From: B1 sp034439755
GTDB lineage: Bacteria; Bacteroidota; Bacteroidia; UKL13-3
Assembly (NCBI GenBank): GCA_034439755.1
Contig: JAWXAZ010000034.1
Coordinates: 1 to 64,000, forward strand
Reading direction: 5' to 3'
Length of the DNA stretch: 64,000 nucleotides
In this document: one piece after another, positions 8,738 to 17,604 of the stretch
How the letters are laid out: each line of letters opens with the position of its first letter
Numbering within the stretch: the first letter of the stretch is position 1
Notes under the pieces: generated by a model
Database searches by the model: none
What the model was told of the DNA's origin: nothing
The model's input: the letters and a program-made list of their open reading frames with translations, nothing else
Translations under genes and position numbers: made by a program

Positions 8738-9124
8738 ATGAAACCAAAATTTAAAATCTTATCACTTTCGGTTCTAACCATTTTCCTTGCCTCATGCGAG
8801 AAAGAATATATACCAGGACCAGCACCAATTGACCTTACGGTACCAGTTAGTTTTTCGGCGAAAGTTATTCCCATTTTTACAACAAGTTGTTTGGGATCTG
8901 CTTGCCATGGAACAGGTGGTATTGCTCCAATTTTAACAGCAGACAAGGCTTATAGCGAATTAACTACCAAGGGCTTTGTTATTGATTCGGTTGCAATAGG
9001 AAACAATTCGTTATATGTAAGTATGACAAGTACCGATGCTCCAATGCCTCCAGGAGGATTATTAAGCAACGAAAAGATTGATCTTGTAAAAACTTGGATA
9101 TTACAAGGCTTTGAAAACAACTAA
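8738..9124 (+). CDS. Heme-c lipoprotein with CX4CH site
   Basis: A 128-aa lipoprotein (signal ending LASC, mature N-terminus CEKEYIPGPAP). The cytochrome-like core follows the Bacteroidota pattern SAKVIPIF..SC....CHG, but the heme-binding motif is CLGSACH, with four residues between the cysteines instead of two. The later PMPPGG segment supplies a likely axial methionine. CX4CH heme sites exist but are uncommon. It is the first gene of the plus-strand arm and is followed by a DUF5777-type barrel 19 bp downstream. Its likely role is electron carrier on the periplasmic or outer-membrane surface. Confidence 0.75.
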   Translation: MKPKFKILSLSVLTIFLASCEKEYIPGPAPIDLTVPVSFSAKVIPIFTTSCLGSACHGTGGIAPILTADKAYSELTTKGFVIDSVAIGNNSLYVSMTSTDAPMPPGGLLSNEKIDLVKTWILQGFENN

Positions 9125-9143
9125 TCATTTAAATAAAACATTC

Positions 9144-10040
9144 ATGAAAACTAATCATATTAAAGCCGTAATTTTATCTTGCATAATGTGGGCACCAATA
9201 TGTGTACTTGCGCAGGAAACACCAGCAGAAGCTGAGGTTCCAGAGGTAATAAAAGGAACCTTTGAAAACAGCATTCATATTAACAATCAAACCGTCCAAA
9301 CAACCGATAAAGGTTATTTGGATTTTTTAATTCAGCACAGATTCGGAGTAGTAGATAAACCTTCTGATTTTTATGGTTTATATGCGCCTTCAAACATTAG
9401 AATGTATTTTGGGTATGGTATAACTAGAAATTTATCTGTAGGTATAGGCGCCACAAAAAACAAACAGTTATATGATTTCAGTTTAAAGTATGCCATTTTA
9501 AGACAAAAAACAAGTGGAATGCCTGTATCTCTTACCTACTCGGGAAATTGGGGTATAAAAGGAGGAGATAAGGAAAGTCTAATAAATAGCACGCTAAATT
9601 ACAAAGCCACTAACAGATATTCTTATTATAATGAGCTTTTATTAGCTAGAAAAATAACCAAAAAACTTTCCTTGCAAGTTGGTTTGAATTATGGTCATTA
9701 CAACCTAGTGGATAGCGCTACCATGTATGGCAAAAATGATTTATTTGGTGTATCTTTTGTAGGCAGATATAAATTTAGTCCACAAGGCTCTTTTATACTT
9801 GAATTTGACAACCCGTTAAATGTATCTGATATGCCAATAAAAAATAGGCCATTGCCTAACTTAGGTTTAGGTGTAGAGTTCTCTACAGGATACCATCAAT
9901 TTCAATTGTTCATTTGTAACTCAAGTGGAATATTAAGTCAGGAAGCCAAATTTTTTAACCGCAACGATTTTAAGAATCTTGGCGTACCGGGCTATTTGAT
10001 TGGCTTTAACATGACCCGTCAATTCGGATTTGGAGAATAA
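9144..10040 (+). CDS. DUF5777-type outer-membrane beta-barrel
   Basis: About 298 aa with a signal peptide (MKTNHIKAVILSCIMWAPICVLAQ) and a beta-barrel body. The segment GYLDFLIQHRFGVV after the mature N-terminus, and the PSNIRMYFGYGITRNLSVGI strand pair, match the DUF5777 pattern as I know it. The protein ends in an aromatic-rich strand (NMTRQFGFGE). DUF5777 barrels are often encoded beside c-type cytochromes and have no known function. ATG 9144 was chosen because the upstream in-frame start overlaps the previous gene and precedes the signal peptide with polar sequence. Confidence 0.75.
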   Translation: MKTNHIKAVILSCIMWAPICVLAQETPAEAEVPEVIKGTFENSIHINNQTVQTTDKGYLDFLIQHRFGVVDKPSDFYGLYAPSNIRMYFGYGITRNLSVGIGATKNKQLYDFSLKYAILRQKTSGMPVSLTYSGNWGIKGGDKESLINSTLNYKATNRYSYYNELLLARKITKKLSLQVGLNYGHYNLVDSATMYGKNDLFGVSFVGRYKFSPQGSFILEFDNPLNVSDMPIKNRPLPNLGLGVEFSTGYHQFQLFICNSSGILSQEAKFFNRNDFKNLGVPGYLIGFNMTRQFGFGE

Positions 10041-10074
10041 TTTTTAAGTTTCTAAGCTCTTTATAAAGGTAATT

Positions 10075-11007
10075 ATGAAAAAAGAAAATGAAGACCCCAA
10101 CAGAAGAAGTTTCTTGAAACTTGGACTATTGGCAGGAGCTGCGGCTGTTGTGACCGTGGGGGCTAAAAATTCACTTTTGGCAGATGAGCCAGGAGAAGAT
10201 GCTGGCAATAAAGTAAAGGTAAAAACATCGGATGGGGAAATTGTAGAAGTAGATTCCAACATGGTAAACCATCCTGCAGAAGGTAATCTTGAAAAAATAA
10301 ATGTTCGTGAACCTATTGCCGGCAAAAAGTTTGTAATGGTTATTGATTTGGCACGATGTTCCAATGAGCGGGCATGTATTGAAGGTTGCCAAAGCATGCA
10401 TGGAATGATGGCACCTGTTGAGTATATTAAGGTAAAGAAGATGCAAGACTCGGAGTTGGCAGCTCCCTATTGGTTCCCTACCTTATGCTACCAATGCGAC
10501 AATCCACCTTGCACCAAGGTTTGCCCAGTAGACGCCACATTTAAAAGGGCAGATGGTATAGTTGCGGTTGACAGTGAGAGGTGCATTGGATGTAAATTTT
10601 GCATGGCAGCATGCCCTTATTCTGCCCGTAGTTTCAACTTTGGTAGGCCAGAGCAGGTTACTATTAGTGAAACCAAAAAATGTGATGATAACCATTGCTG
10701 CACCACTAAATCAGAAATGGTTGGAACTGTTTCAAAATGCGATTTTTGTCCAGATAGCGCGGCTAAAGGAATACTACCAGCCTGTGTTACAGAATGTCCA
10801 AATGGAACCATATTCTATGGAGATGAATTAGAGGATGCCGTTACAAATGGAGAGGAAACATTTAGGTTAAGTGAATTGCTCAAAAAAAGGTCTGGATATA
10901 GGCAATTTGAGGAATTAGGAACTAAACCAAGAGTATATTATTTACCGCCAGTTAATAGGCAATTTCCATTTGAAGACGCAGAAGGACCAGTTAATACCAT
11001 AGAATAA
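10075..11007 (+). CDS. Tat-exported 4x[4Fe-4S] ferredoxin-like subunit
   Basis: A 310-aa iron-sulfur subunit of the NrfC/DmsB/PsrB superfamily. A twin-arginine signal (NRRSFLKLGLLAGAAAVV) starts it. Four cysteine groups follow: CSNERACIEGC, CYQCDNPPCTKVCP, CIGCKFCMAACP and CDFC...CVTECP. The first group has spacing CX5CX3C rather than the usual CX2CX2C, so cluster 1 is atypical. Such subunits relay electrons between a membrane quinol subunit and a catalytic or heme partner on the outer face of the inner membrane. The partner quinol subunit is the next gene. No molybdopterin subunit is encoded nearby. Confidence 0.9.
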   Translation: MKKENEDPNRRSFLKLGLLAGAAAVVTVGAKNSLLADEPGEDAGNKVKVKTSDGEIVEVDSNMVNHPAEGNLEKINVREPIAGKKFVMVIDLARCSNERACIEGCQSMHGMMAPVEYIKVKKMQDSELAAPYWFPTLCYQCDNPPCTKVCPVDATFKRADGIVAVDSERCIGCKFCMAACPYSARSFNFGRPEQVTISETKKCDDNHCCTTKSEMVGTVSKCDFCPDSAAKGILPACVTECPNGTIFYGDELEDAVTNGEETFRLSELLKKRSGYRQFEELGTKPRVYYLPPVNRQFPFEDAEGPVNTIE

Positions 11008-11025
11008 ATGTAAAGGAGTAAAAAT

Positions 11026-12402
11026 ATGATAGATCAAGATTTTCACCCAGAACGTACAAAAAACGAAACCTTTACTCAGGAAGAGTACATGGAAATGAAG
11101 CGGGACCTTTTAAAGCCCATTCAACATATTGGAATCTGGGGTAAAGTATGGATAGGTTTTTTACTAGCAGTAATATTTGCTGGAGTTTATGCCTATTACT
11201 TACAAGAAACAAAAAGTAAATATGTTACTGTAAGCTTAAGAGATTATACGATGTGGGGAGTATATATTTCTAATTTTGTGTTTTTTATTGCGCTGAGTAT
11301 GATTGGTGTTTTAATGTCGGCAGTGCTTAAACTCACCAATAACGAATGGTATAGACCCTTAGCACGTATTGCAGAAGTAGTAGCCTTGGGCGCAATTTGC
11401 TTTGCGGGCATTAGTATTGTTGTTGCCATGGGGAGGCCAGACAGGCTACATTACCTATTTATGTACCCAAGACTTCAATCTCCAATTACATGGGATATTA
11501 TAGTGGTAATTACTTATGTGGTTGCCAGTATGCTGTTGTTATACATCCCTATGATTCCGTCTTTATCAACTTGTCGAAATCACCTTTCAAATATGCCTAA
11601 ATGGCAAATGAAAATGTACGAATGGTTATCATTTGGTTGGGAAGGCAATCCAGAACAATGGAAGCTACTAAGAAAAGGTGTAAAAATTCTTACCATCATG
11701 ATTATTCCATTAGGGGTTGCCATACAAACGGTAGATGCTTGGTTATTTGCTACCACCTTGCGCCCTGAGTGGGACAGTACAAATTTTAGTGGATATTTCA
11801 TTTCAGGCGCATTTTTATTGGCTACCGCAGCCATGATTGTTGCCACCTTCGTTATTAGAAAAGCATACAATTTAGAGAAATATTTAACAGAACTACACTT
11901 CGACAAATTGGGTCAAGCAATGGTTTTAATGTCGAGCATTTATATTTTCTTTAATATCAATGAATACTTGGTACCTGCCTATAAAATGAGCAGCATGCAT
12001 GCGAATCATTTGTTGGATATGTTTATTGGAGACGGCGCTTTGATGTATTGGTTGGTGGTAATATTTGGCTTATTTACACCCGCCATTTTACCTTTATTTC
12101 CAGCATTGCGAAAACCAGTTCCACTTTTCATTATTGCGCTTATAGCGGTTATTGCGCATTGGTTCAAGCGTTACCTCATTGTAATTCCTGGACAATTGCA
12201 CAATTACTTACCCATTCAAGATGTGCCCGAATCATGGACACATTATTTCCCAAGTGCGGTAGAACTAACCATTGTGGCGGCAACATTTGCAGGAATGCTC
12301 CTAATCATTACCTTATTCTCTCGATTTTTCCCCATCATTTCTGTTTGGGAAGTGGCAGAAGGTAAATTAGAAGGTAAAGACGAAATCATAAACTATAAAT
12401 AA
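11026..12402 (+). CDS. NrfD/PsrC-type membrane quinol subunit
   Basis: A 458-aa integral membrane protein with about ten hydrophobic helices. It matches the NrfD/PsrC/ActC family: helices around residues 45-65, 77-100, 113-135 and 150-170, then a conserved C-terminal bundle with FKRYLIVIPG and the HYFPSAVELTIVAATFAG segment. The family exchanges electrons with quinones and in some complexes contributes to proton movement. A good Shine-Dalgarno (AAAGGAG, 11012-11018) precedes the ATG by seven bases, and the ferredoxin-like gene ends 18 bp upstream. Together with the neighbours it should form a membrane complex feeding periplasmic cytochromes, or receiving from them. Confidence 0.9.
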   Translation: MIDQDFHPERTKNETFTQEEYMEMKRDLLKPIQHIGIWGKVWIGFLLAVIFAGVYAYYLQETKSKYVTVSLRDYTMWGVYISNFVFFIALSMIGVLMSAVLKLTNNEWYRPLARIAEVVALGAICFAGISIVVAMGRPDRLHYLFMYPRLQSPITWDIIVVITYVVASMLLLYIPMIPSLSTCRNHLSNMPKWQMKMYEWLSFGWEGNPEQWKLLRKGVKILTIMIIPLGVAIQTVDAWLFATTLRPEWDSTNFSGYFISGAFLLATAAMIVATFVIRKAYNLEKYLTELHFDKLGQAMVLMSSIYIFFNINEYLVPAYKMSSMHANHLLDMFIGDGALMYWLVVIFGLFTPAILPLFPALRKPVPLFIIALIAVIAHWFKRYLIVIPGQLHNYLPIQDVPESWTHYFPSAVELTIVAATFAGMLLIITLFSRFFPIISVWEVAEGKLEGKDEIINYK

Positions 12403-12411
12403 GAAGGTATT

Positions 12412-12954
12412 ATGAAAAATATAATTAAAACGCTAATTTTTGTTTGTCTGTACCTGTCTTCTGGCATGGTGATTGCACAAGATAAAACAGCAGATATGAG
12501 CATTAACTTTGTGAAAGCAGATGATAAAGATGCTTGCCAAGTAACCATTACATCAAATAATAAACCCGTGGCGGAAGTAGCAGTAAAACTTTATGTAAAA
12601 AGGTTGTTTGGCAACCTATCCATAGGCAACGAAGTAAGCACAGATGAAAATGGAATAGCCACTTTTGAATTTCCAAATGATATTCCTTTGAATGCTGAAG
12701 GAAAACTATTAGTTTTGGCTAAGGTAGAGGATGATGAAAATTATGGCTCTATGGAAGTTGAAGCAAATTCAACCATAGGTGCTAAGGTAAATCTAACTCA
12801 ATTGGAACTAGAAAATAGGTCCATCTCTGGTACTAATGCACCCTATTATTTTATTGCGGGGTCCCTTGTTATTTTTGCAGGAATCTGGGGTGCAATAATC
12901 TATGTGGTACTTTTGGTATTCAAAATTAAAAAAGCAGGAACTCAAAGCATTTAA
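12412..12954 (+). CDS. Membrane-anchored Ig-like periplasmic protein
   Basis: A 180-aa protein: signal peptide (ending SSGMVIAQ), a beta-rich domain of about 110 residues (NKPVAEVAVKLYVKRLFG, then EVSTDENGIATFEFPNDIP) resembling carboxypeptidase-regulatory or transthyretin-like folds, and one C-terminal transmembrane helix (YFIAGSLVIFAGIWGAIIYV). It has no cofactor motif. It starts 9 bp after the NrfD-like gene and 21 bp before the cytochrome, so it is most likely a structural subunit or assembly factor of the same complex. I know no named family for it. Confidence 0.7.
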   Translation: MKNIIKTLIFVCLYLSSGMVIAQDKTADMSINFVKADDKDACQVTITSNNKPVAEVAVKLYVKRLFGNLSIGNEVSTDENGIATFEFPNDIPLNAEGKLLVLAKVEDDENYGSMEVEANSTIGAKVNLTQLELENRSISGTNAPYYFIAGSLVIFAGIWGAIIYVVLLVFKIKKAGTQSI

Positions 12955-12975
12955 CCCTATAAAAAAAATTAAATT

Positions 12976-13389
12976 ATGAAAAAAATTAAATTATTCTCAA
13001 CAGGTTTATTCCTATTTTCATCGGCTATGCTCATTAGCAATGCTACATTTGCGCAAAAACCAGCAGGTAAGCCGTGGCCCGTATCTGATGCAGCCACCGC
13101 AAAGAAAAGTCCGGTTAAAGTTGGTGATGCCGATGCAATTAAAGAAGGAAAAGATTTGTACGTTCAACATTGCAAATCTTGTCATGGTACAAAAGGCAAA
13201 GGAGATGGAACAAAAGCAGAAAAAATAGACATTTCTTGCAATGACTTTTCAACAGCAGAATACAAAAAGAAAACTGATGGAGAAGGTTATTACAAAACAA
13301 CCGAAGGAAGAAAACCAATGCCTTCTTACAAAGAAAAAATGAGTGATAGCGAAAGATGGAAAGTTGTGGCCTATATGCGCACTTTATAA
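12976..13389 (+). CDS. Periplasmic cytochrome c
   Basis: A 137-aa monoheme class I cytochrome c with a signal peptide (ending NATFAQ). The heme site C66-K-S-C69-H70 is followed by GTKGKGDG, and the likely axial methionine is in GRKPMPSY. It closes the plus-strand arm of the respiratory locus and is followed by an intrinsic terminator. Its ligand loop resembles the cytochrome at 8072. As the only small soluble heme protein in this arm, it is the natural electron partner of the ferredoxin-like/NrfD-like complex. Confidence 0.9.
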   Translation: MKKIKLFSTGLFLFSSAMLISNATFAQKPAGKPWPVSDAATAKKSPVKVGDADAIKEGKDLYVQHCKSCHGTKGKGDGTKAEKIDISCNDFSTAEYKKKTDGEGYYKTTEGRKPMPSYKEKMSDSERWKVVAYMRTL

Positions 13390-13406
13390 TCTGCAAAGCA
13401 ACCTTT

Positions 13407-13441
13407 TAAAAATCCTCGCAAAATTTGTGGGGATTTTTTTT
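13407..13441 (+). terminator. Intrinsic terminator of the respiratory operon
   Basis: A stem AAAATCCTCGC/GTGGGGATTTT (11 bp including G-U pairs, 7-nt loop AAAATTT shared with the arms) is followed by a T run. It lies 18 bp after the cytochrome stop codon. Confidence 0.75.
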
Positions 13442-13473
13442 AATATTTACCCACTGAACTTTTATCACAAAAC

Positions 13474-16011
13474 ATGAAAAGAATTGCTTCCATTATTCTC
13501 CTATTATTCTGTCTGAACCAAACAACAACTGCCCAAACACCTAGTCCCTACTCTACCTCAGCAGTTGTTTCTTATTTAAAAAAGTTAACCAATACCGGAA
13601 GCGTTTTATACATTGCAGCACACCCAGATGATGAAAACACCCGACTCATTTCGTGGTTGGCAAATGAAAAAAATGTAAGAACAGGTTATTTAAGTCTTAC
13701 CAGAGGAGATGGCGGACAAAATTTAATTGGATCGGAACAAGGCATAGAATTAGGCGTTATAAGAACACAAGAATTATTGGCCGCAAGAAGCACAGATGGA
13801 GGCGAACAATTTTTTACCCGAGCCTATGATTTTGGTTACAGTAAAACACCCAAAGAAACTTTTGAAAAATGGAACCACGAAGAAATTTTAGGTGACGTGG
13901 TCTTTGTTATTAGAAAATTTAGACCCACCATAATCATTACCCGATTTGCTACAGATGGCAGCGGCGGACATGGCCATCATACGGCATCGGCCATTCTTGC
14001 AGAGGAAGCTTTTGAGGCGGCAGCAGACCCAAAAAGATTTCCAGAACAACTTACTTATGTTGCTGTTTGGCAAGCAAAAAGATTGTTTTATAACAGTGCA
14101 GCACGCTTTTGGAATCCAACAGCCGATATGAGCAATTTTATTAAGCAAGATGTGGGAGGATTTAACCAAAACCTAGGAAAAAATTATGGTGAAATAGCAG
14201 CAGAAAGCAGAAGCATGCACCGCAGCCAGGGTTTTGGAAGCACCAAACAAAGAGGCGAAATGTTCGAATATTTTAAACCCATAAAAGGCGATACCGCTAA
14301 TTTAACAAACATTTTCGACAGGTTAGATTTAGGATGGAAGTCGCAAGAAAATGGATCAAAAATTGGGCCTTTACTTGCGGATGCAATTGCTGCATATAAA
14401 AAAGAAAACATAAAGGTTTGCAACGACAAATTAATTCAGGCATTGTCATTTTTTCCTACCCTAAATAGCTACGATAAAGCCACCAAATACAACCAAATTA
14501 TACGGGCAATAATTTTGGTTAATAGCCTATACCTAGAAGCAGTTTCGGATGGCTCTGCCATTGGGGCAATTGGCGATTCATTAAAGGTAAAAGTTTTTGG
14601 TCTGAACCGATCTCAAACACCCATTTCTATAGACAAGATTTCATTGAAAGAATACGGCACTAAAGGAGGCTGCAAAACCATCGTTCAAGAATTTAAAAAC
14701 AAGGAATTCTTACAAAACAATACACCCTTTACAAACAATTTAGCAAGTGTAATTTGTAAGCAAATACCCCCATCAGAAATGAATTGGTTGAGCCATGAAA
14801 TAAAGGAAAACAAATTTGTAATTGAGCAAGCCAACATTGGAAATCCGTACGACCTAAATAGCGGATATTTTGTTCAATTTGAATTGAGGGTGCAAGAAAA
14901 ACCCATTACCATATATATTGCGCTTCAATACAAATGGACCGACCCTGAAAAAGGAGAACATTACAGACCCTTTATAATTACAGCTCCGGCTTATGTGAAT
15001 GTATTGAGCAATTCACTTGTATTTAATGATACCCTAGAGAAAGAAGTGAGGCTTAGAATTAAGGCAGGAAAAGACAAAGTAAATGGAATATTGAGGGCGC
15101 ATTTTCCTTCGAATTGGAGCGTAAAATTTGTTGAAAGCGGCGCATTGGTTCAGACCGAAACCTGCGAATTAAACTTTGTTTTAGATAGAAAAATGGAAGA
15201 AAAGGAAATTGTGTTATTGGTTAAACCGCCCACAAAAGACAACCAAGGAAGTTTAACATTTGAATTGGAAATTGGCGGCAAAATTTACACGCATGGCATC
15301 AAAGAAATAAAGTATGACCACATTCCTATACAAACCTTATTTCCTGTTGCAGAGTTAAAATTAGTAAAAATAAATGTGGTTCGCAAGCGCAAGAAAATAG
15401 GCTATATTCCAGGTGCTGGCGATGAAATTCCTGCCGCTTTAAACCAAATGGGTTATGAGGTAACAACCATAAATGACAACATGATTGCCTCTGGAAATTT
15501 AAACGATTATGAGGCCATTGTATTAGGGGTTCGTGCATTTAACACCAATGAAAAATTAAGCATTAACAAGAAAAAATTAATGGCTTATGTTGAATTGGGA
15601 GGCAACTTAATTGTGCAATACAACACCAATAGTTTTGCTGGTCCGTTTAAAGGCGATATTGGTCCGTACCCATTTAAAATTACACGAGAAAGGGTAACAG
15701 ATGAAATGGCGATTCCTGTTTTTGCGCTACCCAATCATGAAGTGTTTAATAAACCAAATAAGATAACCGAACAAGATTTTGACGGTTGGTTACAGGAAAG
15801 AAGTATATACCAAGCTGGTGAAATAGACGCCCGTTATGAAATGCCGCTTACCATGAATGACCCAGGCGAAAAAGCTAGCAATGGTGCGCTGCTTATTGGC
15901 AAATATGGCAAAGGAAATTTCATTTATACCGGCTTGGTTTTCTTTAGAGAATTGCCTGCAGGCGTACCTGGTGCTTATCGGTTATTTGTAAATTTAATTG
16001 AATTGAAATAA
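13474..16011 (+). CDS. PIG-L family deacetylase, secreted
   Basis: An 845-aa protein with a signal peptide (ending NQTTTAQ). Residues 43-260 form a PIG-L/LmbE-type zinc deacetylase domain: H50-P-D-D-E54 at the start and GGHGHH near 167 supply zinc ligands. The family removes acetyl groups from N-acetyl sugars. A ~400-residue beta-rich middle follows. The C-terminal ~200 residues look like a class I glutamine-amidotransferase-like fold (AIVLGVRAFNTN, GGNLIVQYNTN, GKGNFIYTGLVFFRELPAG). Size and layout match large Bacteroidota and Planctomycetota PIG-L proteins thought to act on glycans outside the cell. The substrate is unknown. It stands alone between two terminators. Confidence 0.85.
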   Translation: MKRIASIILLLFCLNQTTTAQTPSPYSTSAVVSYLKKLTNTGSVLYIAAHPDDENTRLISWLANEKNVRTGYLSLTRGDGGQNLIGSEQGIELGVIRTQELLAARSTDGGEQFFTRAYDFGYSKTPKETFEKWNHEEILGDVVFVIRKFRPTIIITRFATDGSGGHGHHTASAILAEEAFEAAADPKRFPEQLTYVAVWQAKRLFYNSAARFWNPTADMSNFIKQDVGGFNQNLGKNYGEIAAESRSMHRSQGFGSTKQRGEMFEYFKPIKGDTANLTNIFDRLDLGWKSQENGSKIGPLLADAIAAYKKENIKVCNDKLIQALSFFPTLNSYDKATKYNQIIRAIILVNSLYLEAVSDGSAIGAIGDSLKVKVFGLNRSQTPISIDKISLKEYGTKGGCKTIVQEFKNKEFLQNNTPFTNNLASVICKQIPPSEMNWLSHEIKENKFVIEQANIGNPYDLNSGYFVQFELRVQEKPITIYIALQYKWTDPEKGEHYRPFIITAPAYVNVLSNSLVFNDTLEKEVRLRIKAGKDKVNGILRAHFPSNWSVKFVESGALVQTETCELNFVLDRKMEEKEIVLLVKPPTKDNQGSLTFELEIGGKIYTHGIKEIKYDHIPIQTLFPVAELKLVKINVVRKRKKIGYIPGAGDEIPAALNQMGYEVTTINDNMIASGNLNDYEAIVLGVRAFNTNEKLSINKKKLMAYVELGGNLIVQYNTNSFAGPFKGDIGPYPFKITRERVTDEMAIPVFALPNHEVFNKPNKITEQDFDGWLQERSIYQAGEIDARYEMPLTMNDPGEKASNGALLIGKYGKGNFIYTGLVFFRELPAGVPGAYRLFVNLIELK

Positions 16012-16084
16012 TAGGTTTTACCTTGTTATAAATTTCTTGCTTTCGCAAAATCTTAAACGATAAAATAGTTTCTATCGTTGCCAT

Positions 16085-16126
16085 AAAAAAAGCCCAAAAG
16101 GAAAATTCCTTCTGGGCTTTTTTTAT
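16085..16126. terminator. Bidirectional intrinsic terminator
   Basis: AAAGCCCA-AAAGGAA pairs with TTCCTTC-TGGGCTTT (one mismatch) with A and T runs on both sides. It can end the PIG-L gene on the plus strand. It lies 142 bp beyond the stop of the transaldolase-like gene on the minus strand. Confidence 0.8.
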
Positions 16127-16140
16127 CGAAAACAAATCTT

Positions 16141-16222
16141 TAAAAGACCCATAAAATTAATCTAAACAGCTTTTGTATTGGCATTTACCATGAATCTTTA
16201 GGACTAATTTATTAATCAGTTT
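16141..16222 (-). repeat. Degenerate copy of the ATACC...GGTAT intergenic repeat
   Basis: Read on the minus strand, this stretch contains AAATTAGTCC, AAAG, ATGGTAAATGCC and GCTGTTTAGA in the same order as the repeat at 30716-30836. Both ends are worn. It is the only copy of the family in this orientation in the window. Confidence 0.5.
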
Positions 16223-16267
16223 ATCATTATTCGGTTTGAACCAAATCTTAGCTAAAATTTAAGCTTA

Positions 16268-16924
16268 TTAACTGTTTGCCTTAGCATGATCTGCTAAGAA
16301 TTGGGCCAAACCAGAATCGGTTAAAGGATGTTTTAACAAGGCCAAAATGCTTGAAAGCGGACTGGTTATAACGTGTGCTCCAAGTTCTGCCGATTTAATG
16401 ATGTGAATTGGGTTACGGATAGATGCAGCAAGAATTTGAGATTGGTAACCTTGCACTTGATAGATGTGGGCAATTTGCGCTATTAAATCCATGCCATCAT
16501 AGGAGATATCATCTAACCTACCTACAAATGGCGATATATATGTTGCGCCTGCTTTTGCGGCAAGGATTGCCTGACCAGCACTAAATATTAAAGTACAATT
16601 GGTTTTAATTCCTTTTGAAGTAAAATATTTGATGGCCTTAATTCCGTCCTTAATCATAGGAATTTTAACCACTATATTTTCATGAAGGGCAGCAAGCTTT
16701 TCGCCCTCTGCAACCATGCCTTCATAATCTGTGCTAATTACTTCTGCACTTACATCGCCATCTACAATATTGCAAATATCAATATAATGTTGAAGAACTG
16801 CCGCTTCGCCCTTAATGCCTTCTTTGGCCATAAGGGTTGGGTTGGTGGTAACACCGTCTAAAATACCAAGATCGTTGGCTTCTTTAATTTGAGCCAAGTT
16901 GGCTGTATCGATAAAAAACTTCAT
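16268..16924 (-). CDS. Fructose-6-phosphate aldolase / transaldolase family
   Basis: A 218-aa single-domain TIM-barrel class I aldolase of the short transaldolase (TalC/FSA) group. Markers are MKFFIDTANL at the start, GVTTNPTLMAKEG, the Schiff-base lysine K87 in VVKIPM, NCTLIFSAGQA, and ISPFVGRLDD. The enzyme acts either as transaldolase (sedoheptulose-7-P/glyceraldehyde-3-P) or as fructose-6-phosphate aldolase. Sequence alone does not settle which, though many Bacteroidota proteins of this length are annotated as transaldolase. It is monocistronic and divergent from the methyltransferase gene, 55 bp away. Confidence 0.9.
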   Translation of the reverse strand: MKFFIDTANLAQIKEANDLGILDGVTTNPTLMAKEGIKGEAAVLQHYIDICNIVDGDVSAEVISTDYEGMVAEGEKLAALHENIVVKIPMIKDGIKAIKYFTSKGIKTNCTLIFSAGQAILAAKAGATYISPFVGRLDDISYDGMDLIAQIAHIYQVQGYQSQILAASIRNPIHIIKSAELGAHVITSPLSSILALLKHPLTDSGLAQFLADHAKANS

Positions 16925-16979
16925 ATTGCTAAATAATTTGCCGCAAAGATAACCTACTTAATCTTAAACTATTAACACC

Positions 16980-17588
16980 ATGCCCACAATAGACGAATTA
17001 TACTGGGAAACGCGCTACCATAAAAGAGAAACAGGATGGGATATTGGTTCAGCCAGTGACCCAATTATTAATTTTGCCCACGAGCTTGGCCATAAAAACG
17101 CATCCATTTTGATTCCAGGCTGCGGAAATGCACATGAGGTAGATACCCTATTAAACTTGGGATTTGAAGATATTTCGGTGATAGATTTTGCCACAGTGCC
17201 TTTAAAAGAATTGGCCAAAAGGCAGGCGGAAGCTGTTGAAAGTGGCAGGTTAAAAATATTTTGCGGGGATTTTTTTGAACACAAAGGCAGCTATGATCTA
17301 ATTTTAGAGCAAACCTTTTTCTGTGCCATTAATCCTGGTCAGAGGCAATTGTATGCGCAAAAAATGAATGAACTGTTGAAACCCAAAGCCAAATTAGCTG
17401 GACTCTTGTTTAACTTCGAATTTCCATTAGAAGGACCTCCATTTGGCGGATCAAAAGAAGAATACCACGAACATTTTAGTCCGTATTTTAAAATCTTAAC
17501 GATGGAGCCTTGCCAAAACTCAATAAAACCCCGTTTAGGAAAAGAACTAATTTTTATTTTACAAAAGCCAGAATTGGTGTTAATTTAG
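16980..17588 (+). CDS. TPMT-like SAM-dependent methyltransferase
   Basis: A 202-aa Rossmann methyltransferase of the thiopurine S-methyltransferase-like family. Visible features are YWETRYHKRETGWD at the N-terminus, SAM motif I as ILIPGCGNAHEV (about 44-55), an acidic motif II (VIDFA), and the family-typical LEQTFFCAINPGQR. Bacterial members methylate thiols, halides, selenium or tellurium compounds; the substrate here is unknown. The gene is complete, starts at an ATG 55 bp from the divergent aldolase gene, and ends 16 bp before ettA, so the two are probably co-transcribed. Confidence 0.8.
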   Translation: MPTIDELYWETRYHKRETGWDIGSASDPIINFAHELGHKNASILIPGCGNAHEVDTLLNLGFEDISVIDFATVPLKELAKRQAEAVESGRLKIFCGDFFEHKGSYDLILEQTFFCAINPGQRQLYAQKMNELLKPKAKLAGLLFNFEFPLEGPPFGGSKEEYHEHFSPYFKILTMEPCQNSIKPRLGKELIFILQKPELVLI

Positions 17589-17604
17589 CACCCAATTTTA
17601 AAAC

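Noticed and set aside
16012..16267. A small gene between the PIG-L and aldolase genes
   Set aside because: The only open frame is antisense across a terminator; the region is explained by the terminator, a repeat remnant and one palindrome copy.
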